DNA from: Azohydromonas caseinilytica | GTDB taxonomy: Bacteria > Pseudomonadota > Gammaproteobacteria > Burkholderiales > Burkholderiaceae_C | Assembly (NCBI RefSeq): GCF_012927045.1 | Contig: NZ_JABBFW010000004.1 | Coordinates: forward strand, 1-64,000 | DNA: 64,000 bases | Direction: 5' to 3' | Part shown: piece by piece, positions 46,100 through 54,562 of the stretch | Layout: each line of letters starts with the position of its first letter | Numbering within the stretch: the first letter of the stretch is position 1 | The notes under the pieces: model-generated | What the model was told of the DNA's origin: nothing | The model's input: only the letters and a program-made list of their open reading frames with translations | Databases searched by the model: none | Program-made: the position numbers and the translations under genes

Positions 46100-47142
46100 G
46101 CAACACGAACGCGGTGGAACCCCTGGCCATCGACCTCGCGCTGCAGGGCGGCGGCTCGCATGGCGCCTTCACCTGGGGCGTGCTGGACGCGCTGCTGGAA
46201 GACGGCTCGCTGCGCTTCTCGGGCATCTCCGGCACCAGCGCCGGGGCGCTCAATGCCGCGGTGCTGGCCACGGGGCTGGCGCGCGGCGGCAACGCGGGTG
46301 CGCGCGAGGCGCTGCACGCCTTCTGGGCCGACGTGGCGCGCGCGGGCCGCTGCTTCGGCGCGCTGCAGCCGCCGGCGCTGCCGGGCTGGACCGCGCCCGC
46401 GGGCGTGCCCGCGTGGGGCTGGACGCCGGCGGACTGGCTGGGCAGCTGGGCGCGCAGCTTCAGCCCGTACCAGCTCAATCCCTTCGGGCTCAATCCGCTG
46501 CGCGACGTGGTGGCGCGGCATGTGGACGTGGCGGCGCTGCAGTCCGGGCCGCCGGCGCTGTTCGTGATCGCGACGGCCGTGCACACCGGGCAGCCGCGCG
46601 TCTTCACCGGCGCGGCGCTGACGCTGGACGCGCTGATGGCCTCCACCTGCCTGCCGCACCTGTTCCGCGCCGTGGAGATCGACGGCGAGCCCTACTGGGA
46701 CGGTGGCTATGTGGGCAACCCGGCGCTGTGGCCGCTGATCTACGAGACGCCGGAGGCCGACCTGCTGCTGGTCAAGATCGACCCGCTCAAGCGGCCGGCC
46801 ACGCCGCGCACGGCGCTGGCCATTGCCGACCGCGTCAGCGAAATCGGCTTCAACTCGGCGCTGGTGGGCGAGATGCGCGCCATCGCCTTCGTGCAGCGGC
46901 TGCTGGCCGAGGAGCGCATCGAGCGCGGGCGCTACAAGGAGCTGCGCCTGCACATGATTGCCGACGAGGGCGAGCTCGCCACGCTGGACGCGGCCAGCAA
47001 GCTCGACACGCGCGCGTCCTTCCTGGAGTCGCTGTTCGGCATGGGCCGCGCAGCCGCGCAGCGCTGGCTGGCCGGGCACCGCGCCGACGTGGGCGTGCGC
47101 TCCTCGCTGGACATCGAGGCCACTTTCCTGGCGCCGCGCTAG
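46096..47142 (+). CDS. Patatin-like phospholipase
   Basis: The 348-residue protein has the patatin Ser-Asp dyad. The oxyanion glycines are in LALQGGGSHGAFTWGVL, the nucleophile is Ser48 in GTSAG, and the Asp is in YWDGGYVGNP. No signal peptide is present, so it is cytoplasmic or exported by another route. The domain is followed by a helical region (SEIGFNSALVGEMRAIAFVQRLLAEERIERGRY). It overlaps the DNA ligase gene as ATGA. A lipase translationally coupled to a ligase is unexpected, and the pairing has no known meaning. Confidence 0.88.
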   Translation: MSNTNAVEPLAIDLALQGGGSHGAFTWGVLDALLEDGSLRFSGISGTSAGALNAAVLATGLARGGNAGAREALHAFWADVARAGRCFGALQPPALPGWTAPAGVPAWGWTPADWLGSWARSFSPYQLNPFGLNPLRDVVARHVDVAALQSGPPALFVIATAVHTGQPRVFTGAALTLDALMASTCLPHLFRAVEIDGEPYWDGGYVGNPALWPLIYETPEADLLLVKIDPLKRPATPRTALAIADRVSEIGFNSALVGEMRAIAFVQRLLAEERIERGRYKELRLHMIADEGELATLDAASKLDTRASFLESLFGMGRAAAQRWLAGHRADVGVRSSLDIEATFLAPR

Positions 47143-47239
47143 GCGCTGCCCCGCCGGACGCTGAGGTCACATTCCCGCCGGCGCGGAAGGGAGGCGCTCT
47201 TTGCTACGCTGCCGCCCCTGTTCAAGAAGGAGTCGAAGA

Positions 47240-47575
47240 ATGAAGGACCTGCCCGCGCGCGAGAAGATCGACATCGTCGAGAAGGTGGCCCAGTACCTGG
47301 TGCTCGCTGGTGCGCTGGACAAGAGCTCGCCGCTGGAAGACTACGAGCGCGCCAACGAGCTGTCGCTGGAGCTGGCGATGCTGCTGCCGGGGCCGCTGTA
47401 CCGCAGCGTGGTCGAGGCGGCCACGCACCCGGGCGAGCGCCTGAACCCGGCCTCGGTGGCGCTGATGGTGCGCCAGGCCCTGTTCGACACCGCCGGCGAG
47501 GAGCAGCCGGTGCTGCTGGCCTTCCACGCGCCGGGTCTCGCCGACAAGGCGCCGCGCAGCAAGGCGCATCACTGA
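47240..47575 (+). CDS. Small helical protein of unknown function
   Basis: The product has 111 residues from the ATG at 47240, well placed after AAGAAGGAGTCGAAG. The sequence MKDLPAREKIDIVEKVAQYLVLAGALDKSSPLEDYERANELSLELAMLLPGPLYRSVVEAATHPGERLNPASVALMVRQAL predicts mostly helices. There are no cysteines, signal peptide or membrane segments. The family is not recognised. Its gene has its own ribosome-binding site and a strong terminator 38 bases after the stop, so it is likely real and independently transcribed. Confidence 0.65.
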   Translation: MKDLPAREKIDIVEKVAQYLVLAGALDKSSPLEDYERANELSLELAMLLPGPLYRSVVEAATHPGERLNPASVALMVRQALFDTAGEEQPVLLAFHAPGLADKAPRSKAHH

Positions 47576-47612
47576 ATGCCGAGAAAGCCCGGGGAACCGG
47601 GTTGGAGTCCGC

Positions 47613-47638
47613 GGGCCGCGAAAGCGGCCCTTTTCTTT
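47613..47638 (+). terminator. Intrinsic terminator
   Basis: The stem GGGCCGC / GCGGCCC closes a GAAA tetraloop and is followed by TTTTCTTT. It ends transcription of the small gene before it; the glycine-zipper gene ends just beyond, on the other strand. Confidence 0.88.
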
Positions 47639-47640
47639 GC

Positions 47641-48213
47641 TCAGCCCGCGATGTCCCGCCCCGGCCGGGTCGGGTCGTTGTCGGCGTTGTCGTGCAGGCG
47701 CTCCCAGGCGTCGCGCGCGGCGTGGCGGGCCTGGTTCCAGCCCAAGGCGGAGCCGGAGCTGGCGCGCTCGGCCTCCCAGCCGTGGCCCAGCTCGGACTCG
47801 ACGCCGTCGTCCCAGCGGCGCGGGCCGCTCTGGCGCTCGTACATGGCCTCGCCGTACGCGTAGGCCGGGCCCCAGTCCTCGAAGCGCGCGCCTTCGGTCA
47901 TGTAGGGGCGGCTGTTGTAGAGGCGACGCCAGTGGTCGCTGCTGCTGGTCTCGTGCCAGGAGCTCTCCGCCGTGCCGCCGGCCAGGGCACCGGCGATGGT
48001 GCCCAGCACCGCGCCGGCCAGGCTGCCCACCGGCCCGGCGGCGATGCCGGCCGCCGCGCCGACGGCGGCACCGCCCGCGGCGCCCAGGCCGGCGCCCAGC
48101 GGGTTGGTCGCGGCCTGCGCGGCCAGCGAGTCCATCGGGTCCTTGGATTCAGGCTCGTCCGCGCGGGACACGGCGCCGGTCGAGGCGGGGCGGGAGGCGG
48201 GGGACGTGGTCAT
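47641..48213 (-). CDS. Glycine-zipper protein
   Basis: The product has 190 residues from the ATG at 48213 (MTTSPASRPAS). The middle is a strong glycine-zipper / hydrophobic segment (LGAGLGAAGGAAVGAAAGIAAGPVGSLAGAVLGTIAGALAGG). After it comes a soluble C-terminal part with repeated aromatic/acidic patches (HWRRLYNSRPYMTEGARFEDWGPAYAYGEAMYERQSGPRRWDDGVESELGHGWEAERASSG). There is no classical signal peptide. Similar proteins are widespread and uncharacterised in Burkholderiales. The soluble half is reminiscent of proteins tied to stress response, but no function is claimed. Confidence 0.72.
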   Translation of the reverse strand: MTTSPASRPASTGAVSRADEPESKDPMDSLAAQAATNPLGAGLGAAGGAAVGAAAGIAAGPVGSLAGAVLGTIAGALAGGTAESSWHETSSSDHWRRLYNSRPYMTEGARFEDWGPAYAYGEAMYERQSGPRRWDDGVESELGHGWEAERASSGSALGWNQARHAARDAWERLHDNADNDPTRPGRDIAG

Positions 48214-48342
48214 GGCGGCAGGCTCTGTGGTCGTCGGGATGCCGCCATTGCAGCGCCGCGGGCCGGGGCGGCCCATAGTCCGCCGCCGTGCCCGCGTGTA
48301 GGACGGCACCGGGCCAGCCAGGCCCGCGGTGGCCGTCCGGGC

Positions 48343-48789
48343 TCAGATCTCGATGCGGTGGCCGGTGATGTAGTGCTCCAGCTGCTCGATCAGGAATTGC
48401 TGGTCGGAAATGATGTGCTTGACCAGGTCGCCGATGGAGATCAGCCCAAGCAGCTTGCCGTTTTCCATGACCGGCAGGTGGCGCAGGCGGTTCTGCGTCA
48501 TCACCGCCATGCACTCCTCGGCCGTCTGGTGCGGGCCCGCGAACATGACGTTGGGCGTCATCACCTGGTTCACCGGTGTGCTCTGGGAGGCGCGCTCCTG
48601 CAGCACGATCTTTCGCGCGTAGTCGCGCTCGGAAAAGATGCCCACCACCGCATCGCCTTCCATCACCAGGACGGCGCCGATGTTCTTGTCGGCCATGAGC
48701 TTGACGGTCTCGAACACCGTGGTGTGCGGGCCCACGGAAATCACTTCCTGGCTGGGCTTGGACTTGAAGATCTCAAGGGCAGTGGTCAT
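48343..48789 (-). CDS. CBS-domain pair protein
   Basis: This 148-residue protein contains only two CBS motifs: ISVGPHTTVFETVKLMADKNIGAVLVMEGDAVVGIFSERDYARKI, then APHQTAEECMAVMTQNRLRHLPVMENGKLLGLISIGDLVKHII in close form. It is predicted to bind AMP/ATP or related nucleotides. It ends with a helix (SDQQFLIEQLEHYITGH) seen in many stand-alone CBS proteins of this group. It is distinct from the CBS protein at 35943. Confidence 0.92.
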   Translation of the reverse strand: MTTALEIFKSKPSQEVISVGPHTTVFETVKLMADKNIGAVLVMEGDAVVGIFSERDYARKIVLQERASQSTPVNQVMTPNVMFAGPHQTAEECMAVMTQNRLRHLPVMENGKLLGLISIGDLVKHIISDQQFLIEQLEHYITGHRIEI

Positions 48790-48851
48790 CGGCTCTCTCC
48801 TTCACGCGAAGTCGGACACAGGACGGTGCCGGTGTCCTTTGTAATCGTTTT

Positions 48852-50240
48852 TCAGAGGCTCCAGATGCTGCGCATGGCACGTTCGAAGCGCCCGGCGATG
48901 GACGCGCTGTGCGGATGCACGTGGTTGCGCACCACGAAGCGCCCGCCCACCACCGCGTCGCGCCAGGGCCGCCCCGGGCTGGAGAACACCAGCGCGTCGA
49001 GCAGCTGTGGCGAGGGCGTGCCCAGCAGGCTGGCGTCGGCGGTGTCGATGACCAGCAGGTCGGCGCGCGCGCCTTCCACCAGCCCCCAGCGCTCGATGCC
49101 GGCCGCCGCGGCGCCGCCCCGCTTGGCCATGGTGAACAGCCGTCCGGCGCCGGAGGTGCTGGGCGTGTTGGGCTTGGCCGGCCCCTGGCGCGCCTGGCGC
49201 AGCAGGCGCTGGCCGTAGTCCAGCCAGCGCAGCTCCTCGCGCCAGGTGCGCGTGACCTGGCTGTCCGAGCCCACGCCCACGGGCACGCCGGCCTCGATCC
49301 AGCGCGCCAGGTCGGCCAGGCCGTCGCCGAGGTTGGCCTCGCTGCTGGGACACAGCACCAGGCTGGCGCCGGCCCGGCCCACGGCCTGCACCTCCGCGTC
49401 ATCGACATGCGTGGCATGCACCAGCGTCCAGTGCGGGGCGAGCAGCTCCTGCTCCACCAGCCACTCCACGGGGCGCAGGCCGGTGGCCTCGCGCCAGGCC
49501 TGCACGTAGGCGGCGTGCTCGGCGATCTGGATGTGCACGCGCAGGTCCGGCCCGGCCTCGCGCGCCAGGTGCGTCAGCGCCTGCGGCGTCACGGCCGAGA
49601 GGGCATGCACGCCCAGCCCCACGCACAGCATCGGCCGGCCGCTCCGGGGCAGCGCATGTGCCTCGCGCAGCGTCTGCTCCAGGTTGCGCGCGAAACGGCG
49701 CTGGGCGGCGGCCAGCGGCTGGCCGTTGTTGCCGCCGCTGTGCTCGCGCAGCACCGGCAGCAGCGTCAGCCCGATGCCGGCCTCCTGCGCCGCGTCGGCC
49801 AGGGCCCAGGCCATGCGGTGCGCGTCGGGGTAGGGCGTGCCGTCGGGCTGCCAGGGCAGGTCGTGGAACTCGACCACGTGCGTGTAGCCGCCGCTGAGCA
49901 GCTCCACGTACAGGTGCGCGGCCACGGCCTGCAGTGTCTCGGGCGTGAGCCGAGCGGCGACGTGGTCGCGCAGCGCGCCCCAGGTGTGCAGCCCGGCGCC
50001 GGGCGCGTCGAAGCGCTCGGCCAGGCCGGCGAAGGCGCGGTGGAAGGCGTGGCTGTGCGCGTCCACCAGTCCCGGCACCGCGGCGCCGCCCAGGGCCAGC
50101 GCGCCCGCCGGCGGCAGCCCGGCCTGCGGGCGCACCTCGCACCAGTGGCCGGTCGCGTCGCTGCGCAGCAGCACCTGCTCGGCCCAGCCGCCGGGCAGCC
50201 AGGCGCGCGGCGCCCACAGGTTGAGCGGCTCAAGATCCAT
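48852..50240 (-). CDS. hutF: Formimidoylglutamate deiminase
   Basis: HutF converts N-formimidoyl-L-glutamate to N-formyl-L-glutamate plus ammonia in the five-step histidine pathway. This 462-residue amidohydrolase has the metal site VDAHSHAFHRAF, then VEFHDLPW, HIQIAEH, TLVHATHVDD and the catalytic GVGSDSQVTRTWREELRWLDYGQRL. The C-terminus (GRFERAMRSIWSL) is normal. The start at 50240 overlaps the end of hutG by 11 bases. hutH, hutU and other hut genes are not in the window. Confidence 0.93.
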   Translation of the reverse strand: MDLEPLNLWAPRAWLPGGWAEQVLLRSDATGHWCEVRPQAGLPPAGALALGGAAVPGLVDAHSHAFHRAFAGLAERFDAPGAGLHTWGALRDHVAARLTPETLQAVAAHLYVELLSGGYTHVVEFHDLPWQPDGTPYPDAHRMAWALADAAQEAGIGLTLLPVLREHSGGNNGQPLAAAQRRFARNLEQTLREAHALPRSGRPMLCVGLGVHALSAVTPQALTHLAREAGPDLRVHIQIAEHAAYVQAWREATGLRPVEWLVEQELLAPHWTLVHATHVDDAEVQAVGRAGASLVLCPSSEANLGDGLADLARWIEAGVPVGVGSDSQVTRTWREELRWLDYGQRLLRQARQGPAKPNTPSTSGAGRLFTMAKRGGAAAAGIERWGLVEGARADLLVIDTADASLLGTPSPQLLDALVFSSPGRPWRDAVVGGRFVVRNHVHPHSASIAGRFERAMRSIWSL

Positions 50241-51033
50241 CGGGCCTCCAGGCAATGAGCAGCTGCAGCATGCGCCGCAGCAGCGGCTCGATGCGCGCCA
50301 CGCGCGCGCCGTCGAGCCGGTAGGGCGCGTCCTCGGCCATGTAGCAGCGCCAACACATTTCGAGCTGCACCGCGTGCAGGGCCTCGGCCGGGCGGCCGTA
50401 GTGGCGCGTGATGTAGCCGCCCTTGAAGCGGCCGTCGATGACGTGGCTGAACTCGTCCTGCGCGGCCAGCAGTCCGGCCAGCGCCTGGCGCAGCCCGGGG
50501 CCGCAGCTGCCGCCGTCGGCCGTGCCGATGTTGAGCGCGGGCAGCTCGCCCTCGAACAGCCAGGGCAGCTCGGACTTGATGCTGTGGCCGTCGAACAGCA
50601 CCGCGTGGCCATGCTCGGCGCGCAGGCGCTGCAGCTCCTGGCGCAGCGTGTCGTGGTAGGGCTGCCAGTAGCGCTCGATGCGCCGGCGCAGCTCGGCCGC
50701 GTCCGGCGCCAGGCCGGGGCGGTACAGCGGCTCGCCGGTGAAGAAGTGCACCGGGCACAGCCCGGTGGTGTTGACGCCGCTGTACATCGGCGTGTCCTCG
50801 CGTGGGCGGTTGAGGTCGATGACGTAGCGGCTGTAGCGCGGCACCAGCACCGTGGCGCCGAGCTCGCGCGCGAAGGCGTACAGCGGCTCCAGGTGCCAGT
50901 CGGTGTCCTCGACCTCCAGCGCGCGCGGCACGAAGCGCGGCTGCAGCTCCGGCGGGATCTCGGTGCCCACGTGGGGCAGGCTCAGCAGCAGCGGCGTGGT
51001 GCCGCGGTGCAGTGAAAGGACGGGCTCGTTCAT
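50230..51033 (-). CDS. hutG: N-formylglutamate deformylase
   Basis: HutG hydrolyses N-formylglutamate to glutamate and formate, the step after HutF. The 267-residue protein has LLLSLPHVGTEIPPEL, DTDWHLEPLYAFARELGATVLVPRYSRYVIDLNRP, LFDGHSIKSELPWLFEGELPALNIGTADG and GRFKGGYITRHYGRP, all typical of the family; His residues in these motifs bind zinc. The start at 51033 overlaps the asparaginase stop as ATGA. Confidence 0.93.
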   Translation of the reverse strand: MNEPVLSLHRGTTPLLLSLPHVGTEIPPELQPRFVPRALEVEDTDWHLEPLYAFARELGATVLVPRYSRYVIDLNRPREDTPMYSGVNTTGLCPVHFFTGEPLYRPGLAPDAAELRRRIERYWQPYHDTLRQELQRLRAEHGHAVLFDGHSIKSELPWLFEGELPALNIGTADGGSCGPGLRQALAGLLAAQDEFSHVIDGRFKGGYITRHYGRPAEALHAVQLEMCWRCYMAEDAPYRLDGARVARIEPLLRRMLQLLIAWRPDGS

Positions 51034-52124
51034 CCCGGCAGGCTCCCCGGTGTGCGGCGCGCGGCCGCATCCGCGGGCCGCAAGGCTTCGGTAGCACGCA
51101 GCGCGCCCACTTCCAGCCCTTGCCAGTTGATGAGACGGCGCGGGTTCCAGTCGCCCACGGCGGCGGCAGCAGCGTCGTCCAGCGGCAGCAGCGCCTGCGC
51201 CAGCGCGGCCAGCGCGGCTTCCGCGGCGCGGGCCGCGCCATCGTCGATCTTCAGCGCCACGCCCAGGCCCGCCTCGGGCAGCGCGGCGCAGTACATGCCC
51301 TCGGCGCCGACCTTGCAGCACAGCCGCTCGCCCAGCGCCTGCATCAGCTGCGTGTCCATGCGCTCGCTGCCCGCGACCAGGAAGGGGTGCCTGGCGATGG
51401 CCGCGCGCAGCCGCTGCGCGGCGCGGGCCAGCTCCGGCGGCAGCCCGACGCCGGTGCCGGCCCGCGCGAAGGCCAGCGCCAGGTGCCGCAGCGGGATGGC
51501 ATGCGTGGGAATGGAGCAGCCGTCGGTGCCGCAGGGCGCCGTGGCGAGATCCCAGCCGGTGGCCGTCTGCAGCGCGTGCTCGACTTCGCGCATGAGCGGA
51601 TGGCCGCGCCGGACGTAGCCGGCCACGAAGCCGCGCGGCTCCCGGCCACCGGCCAGGTGCGCGCCCAGGCACAGGAAGCCGGCATGCTTGCCCGAGCAGT
51701 TGTTGTGCAGTGGGCAGGGCTGCCGGCCGGCGGCGGCCAGGGCCCGCGCCGCGGGCTCGAAGTAGGGCCAGTGCGTGCCGCATTCCAGCGCGCCCTCGTC
51801 CAGCCCCGCGCGCTGCAGCACGGACCGCGCCGTGCGCACATGCGCCTCCTCGCCGCCATGCGAGGCGCAGGCCAGCGCCAGCGCCGCGTCGTCGAGATGG
51901 AAGGCATCGGCCGCGCCGCTGGCCACCAGCGGCAGCGCCTGCAGCAGCTTCACCGCCGAGCGCGGGAAGACGGGATGGTCGATGTCGCCCACCGACCACA
52001 GCACGCGCCCCTGGGCATCCACCACCGCGCAGGCGCCGCGGTGGCGGGACTCCACCACGCCGCCGCGCCAGGCCTCCACCAGCACCGGATTCGAGCTCAC
52101 CAAGGACGACTCCACGGCAGTCAC
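51030..52124 (-). CDS. Thermolabile (Rhizobium-type) L-asparaginase
   Basis: The 364-residue protein belongs to the Asparaginase_II family exemplified by Rhizobium etli AnsA, unrelated to the E. coli enzymes. The serine-lysine catalytic elements are visible: PRSAVKLLQ (Ser-x-x-Lys), CASHGGE, the zinc-binding NNCSGKHAGFL and CCKVGAEG. It hydrolyses asparagine to aspartate and ammonia. The start is a GTG at 52124 (VTAVESSLVSSNPV); no in-frame ATG is better placed, so the N-terminus is uncertain by a few residues. It is the first of three overlapping genes with hutG and hutF. Confidence 0.87.
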   Translation of the reverse strand: MTAVESSLVSSNPVLVEAWRGGVVESRHRGACAVVDAQGRVLWSVGDIDHPVFPRSAVKLLQALPLVASGAADAFHLDDAALALACASHGGEEAHVRTARSVLQRAGLDEGALECGTHWPYFEPAARALAAAGRQPCPLHNNCSGKHAGFLCLGAHLAGGREPRGFVAGYVRRGHPLMREVEHALQTATGWDLATAPCGTDGCSIPTHAIPLRHLALAFARAGTGVGLPPELARAAQRLRAAIARHPFLVAGSERMDTQLMQALGERLCCKVGAEGMYCAALPEAGLGVALKIDDGAARAAEAALAALAQALLPLDDAAAAAVGDWNPRRLINWQGLEVGALRATEALRPADAAARRTPGSLPG

Positions 52125-52173
52125 ACCATGCGGGCATGGTAGCGACTGCAACCGGATTGCAAGAAAGGAGGGT

Positions 52174-52521
52174 TCAGGAACGGTGCAGGCCCATCTGGTG
52201 GCACAGGTCACGGATGTCCTGCCGCGCCTCCTCCAGGCCCGGGCGCAGCACGCGGCGCGCGTCGCCGTCGCGGCAGTCCGACAGCTCGCAGGCCTGCTCG
52301 GCCAGCGCCTCCAGCGCGCCCAGCGCCGCGGCCATGCCGTCCTCGCGGCCCCGCAGGTGCAGCGCGCGCGCCTGTTGGGACTGTTCGCTGAGCTGGTGCA
52401 GGCAGGCCCGCAGCTCCTCGGCCACGCCGCGCACCACGGCGCTGGCCTGCAAGGCCTGCATGCACTCGTTCTCGATCTTGGAGAGGCGACGGTAGATCTC
52501 GATCTCGGTGTGCGCGTCCAT
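52174..52521 (-). CDS. Small helical protein of unknown function upstream of the asparaginase gene
   Basis: The product has 115 residues from the ATG at 52521. MDAHTEIEIYRRLSKIENECMQALQASAVVRGVAEELRACLHQLSEQSQQARALHLRGRE predicts long amphipathic helices, followed by ALGALEALAEQACELSDCRDGDARRVLRPGLEEARQDIRDLCHQMG. It is probably a small helical bundle. It lies 49 bases upstream of the asparaginase gene on the same strand and may lead that operon. No family is recognised. An upstream ATG at 52605 would add 28 unlikely residues. Confidence 0.6.
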   Translation of the reverse strand: MDAHTEIEIYRRLSKIENECMQALQASAVVRGVAEELRACLHQLSEQSQQARALHLRGREDGMAAALGALEALAEQACELSDCRDGDARRVLRPGLEEARQDIRDLCHQMGLHRS

Positions 52522-52870
52522 GGTTGCAACGGAGTGGGAACCCCGGAGAGTGGCAAGCGTCGTGCCCATGGTAGGCGTCAAGCCCGGGTGAGAGCCGAAG
52601 GGCATGTGGGCTTCGTGGTTGGCGAGGAGGGGCGGCGCGAGGCCTTGTGCCAGGATGCGCCGTGCCCGCGATGCGCCGCCCTTGCCGCTGCAGCGTGGGT
52701 CGATGGCGGCAGCGCGCCGCGGCCGAAAGGTTGGTCCATGCCAGGTTGCTGGCGCAACGGCATGGCGAGAACGAGGCTGGCGGCGGGTGTTTCGCCGTCC
52801 TGCGCTCCGGCGCTGTCCGTTATCGGGCGACCGCGCAGCGCGGCAGGCCGGAAGTTTTTTTGGTGCGGCC

Positions 52871-52964
52871 CTGAAAGGCTCGAAAAACTGTCATACAATG
52901 CGACCCACGCCAACGACGCAGCGATGCATCAAAGGCTCAGTCGATGAGCCAGCGAATGTATAAT
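52871..52964 (+). promoter_or_regulatory. Promoter region for the tRNA-Gly genes
   Basis: CTGAAA at 52871 and TACAAT at 52894 are spaced by 17 bases, a good sigma-70 layout. A perfect TATAAT at 52959-52964 lies 64 bases before the first tRNA, with no strong -35; just upstream of it is a hairpin GGCTCA-N5-TGAGCC. The preceding stretch 52522-52870 contains no convincing gene; open frames there look like shadows. Confidence 0.5.
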
Positions 52965-53027
52965 CTCTGTGTCGGCTGTCAGCGGCAGCTGACGGACACC
53001 CGGTTGCAGTGATGCGCCGAATCCCCT

Positions 53028-53103
53028 GCGGGAATAGCTCAGTTGGTAGAGCGCAACCTTGCCAAGGTTGAGGTCGCGAGTTCGAGCCTCGTTTCCCGCT
53101 CCA
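53028..53103 (+). tRNA. tRNA-Gly (anticodon GCC), copy 1
   Basis: The 76-base gene begins GCGGGAATAGCTCAGTTGG and includes an encoded CCA end. The acceptor stem GCGGGAA pairs with TTCCCGC. The anticodon loop CTTGCCAAG gives GCC. The T-loop GTTCGAGCC is normal. It is identical to the second copy 59 bases downstream. Confidence 0.97.
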
Positions 53104-53161
53104 TTGTGTCCGTCTTCAGCAGCTCACAGTCCGCCGGTCGCGGTGACGCACCGGACCCCCT

Positions 53162-53237
53162 GCGGGAATAGCTCAGTTGGTAGAGCGCAACCTTGCCAAG
53201 GTTGAGGTCGCGAGTTCGAGCCTCGTTTCCCGCTCCA
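53162..53237 (+). tRNA. tRNA-Gly (anticodon GCC), copy 2
   Basis: This copy is base for base identical to the gene at 53028. The 25 or so bases before each copy are also related (CGGTTGCAGTGATGCGCCGAATCCCCT against CGGTCGCGGTGACGCACCGGACCCCCT in broken alignment), pointing to a tandem duplication. Confidence 0.97.
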
Positions 53238-53243
53238 AATCCG

Positions 53244-53277
53244 AAAAGCCGGCTTCCACCAGGGAGCCGGCTTTTTT
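53244..53277 (+). terminator. Intrinsic terminator after the tRNA-Gly pair
   Basis: AAAAGCCGGCT and AGCCGGCTTTTTT form a strong stem around CCACCAGGG-type loop bases, ending in a six-T run seven bases after the second tRNA. Confidence 0.92.
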
Positions 53278-53363
53278 CGTTGGGCCTTCCCTGGCCCTGC
53301 GCGCTTCCTGGGTATGACGCTTGCCGAAACGCGGCGCACCGTCATCTCTCCCCTGGAGTTCCC

Positions 53364-54548
53364 ATGTTGCGCCTGCATCCCGCACCTTCGCGGCGTCTTT
53401 ACGGCAAGCCGTTGCTGATTGCCACGGCCCTGTGCCTGGGCCTGGGCGCGGCTCTGCCCTGGCAGGCCGCCGTCGCCGCCGACAAGCTCGATCCCAAGAC
53501 CGGCACCCGCTACAAGGCCGACAAGGACATGGCCAGCGTGCTCGACGCGCTGGCCGCCGCCAAGCCAAAACCCATCGAGACGCTCACGGTGGAGGAGGCG
53601 CGCAAGCAGCCCTCGATCGCCGATGCCTACGTGGCCGTGCTCAAGGCCAAGGACAAGAGCACCGACCCGGCCAAGCGCATCGAGAACGTCAACGTCAGCG
53701 ACCGCACCATTCCCGGCGCGGCCGGCCCGCTGCCCGCGCGCGTATACACGCCCAACGAGGGCGGCGGTCCCTTCCCGGTGATCGTGTATTTCCACGGCGG
53801 CGGCTGGGTGCTGGGCAGCAAGGAGACCTATGACGCCGGTGCGCGCGGCCTGGCCGGCAAGGTCAAGGCCGTGGTGCTGTCGGTGGACTACCGGCTCGCG
53901 CCCGAGCACAAGTTCCCGGCGCAGCATGACGATGCGCTGGCCACCTACCGCTGGGTGGCGCAGAACGCCGCCGAGATCCAGGGCGATCCCAAGCGGCTGG
54001 CCCTGGTGGGCGAGAGCGCGGGCGGCAACCTGGCGCTGTCCACCGCCGTGGCCGCGCGCACCGCCGGCATGACGCCGCCGCAGGCCGTGGTCGCGGTCTA
54101 CCCGGTGGTGCAAGTGACCAACATGGACACGCCCTCGTACCGTGACAGCGCGCAGGCCAAGCCATTGAACAAGGCCATGATGGGCTGGTTCGTCGACAAG
54201 GTGTTCACCTCGGCCGAGCAGCGCGACGACCCGCGCGTGAACCTGCTGCGCGCCGACCTCAGCGGCCTGCCGCCGACGACGGTGATCAACGCGCAGATCG
54301 ACCCGCTGCGCAGCGACGGCGACCTGCTGATCGAGGCGCTGCGCAAGGCCAACGTCTCGACGGTGCACCGCATCTACGACGGCGTCACGCACGAGTTCTT
54401 CGGCATGGAGCATGTGCTCAACGACGCGCGCGACGCGCAGCGCCTGGCCGCCAAGGAACTGCGCCAGGGCTTCGAGCGGTCCATGCGCGTGTCCGACGTC
54501 AACGCCGACAACCAGAAGATCAACGAGAGCGAGAAGAAGGCACGCTGA
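53364..54548 (+). CDS. Secreted alpha/beta-hydrolase, hormone-sensitive-lipase family
   Basis: The 394-residue protein has a signal peptide (LLIATALCLGLGAALPWQAAVAA, cleavage near residue 39). A linker of about 70 residues leads to a hydrolase domain of the HSL/Aes type. HGGG (VYFHGGGWVLGS) forms the oxyanion hole, DYRLAPEHKFP is the family signature, and GESAGGN holds the nucleophile. The acid is in INAQIDPLRSDGD and the His in VTHEFFGM. It is probably a periplasmic esterase. A lysine-rich C-terminus follows. The start has CTGGAG upstream, just after the tRNA terminator. Confidence 0.9.
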   Translation: MLRLHPAPSRRLYGKPLLIATALCLGLGAALPWQAAVAADKLDPKTGTRYKADKDMASVLDALAAAKPKPIETLTVEEARKQPSIADAYVAVLKAKDKSTDPAKRIENVNVSDRTIPGAAGPLPARVYTPNEGGGPFPVIVYFHGGGWVLGSKETYDAGARGLAGKVKAVVLSVDYRLAPEHKFPAQHDDALATYRWVAQNAAEIQGDPKRLALVGESAGGNLALSTAVAARTAGMTPPQAVVAVYPVVQVTNMDTPSYRDSAQAKPLNKAMMGWFVDKVFTSAEQRDDPRVNLLRADLSGLPPTTVINAQIDPLRSDGDLLIEALRKANVSTVHRIYDGVTHEFFGMEHVLNDARDAQRLAAKELRQGFERSMRVSDVNADNQKINESEKKAR

Positions 54549-54562
54549 GGGCCGGCGCCACG

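Noticed and set aside
52578-52963. Open frames upstream of the tRNA-Gly genes
   Set aside because: No ribosome-binding site, no domain, Arg/Ala-rich translations. The region carries promoter-like sequences instead.
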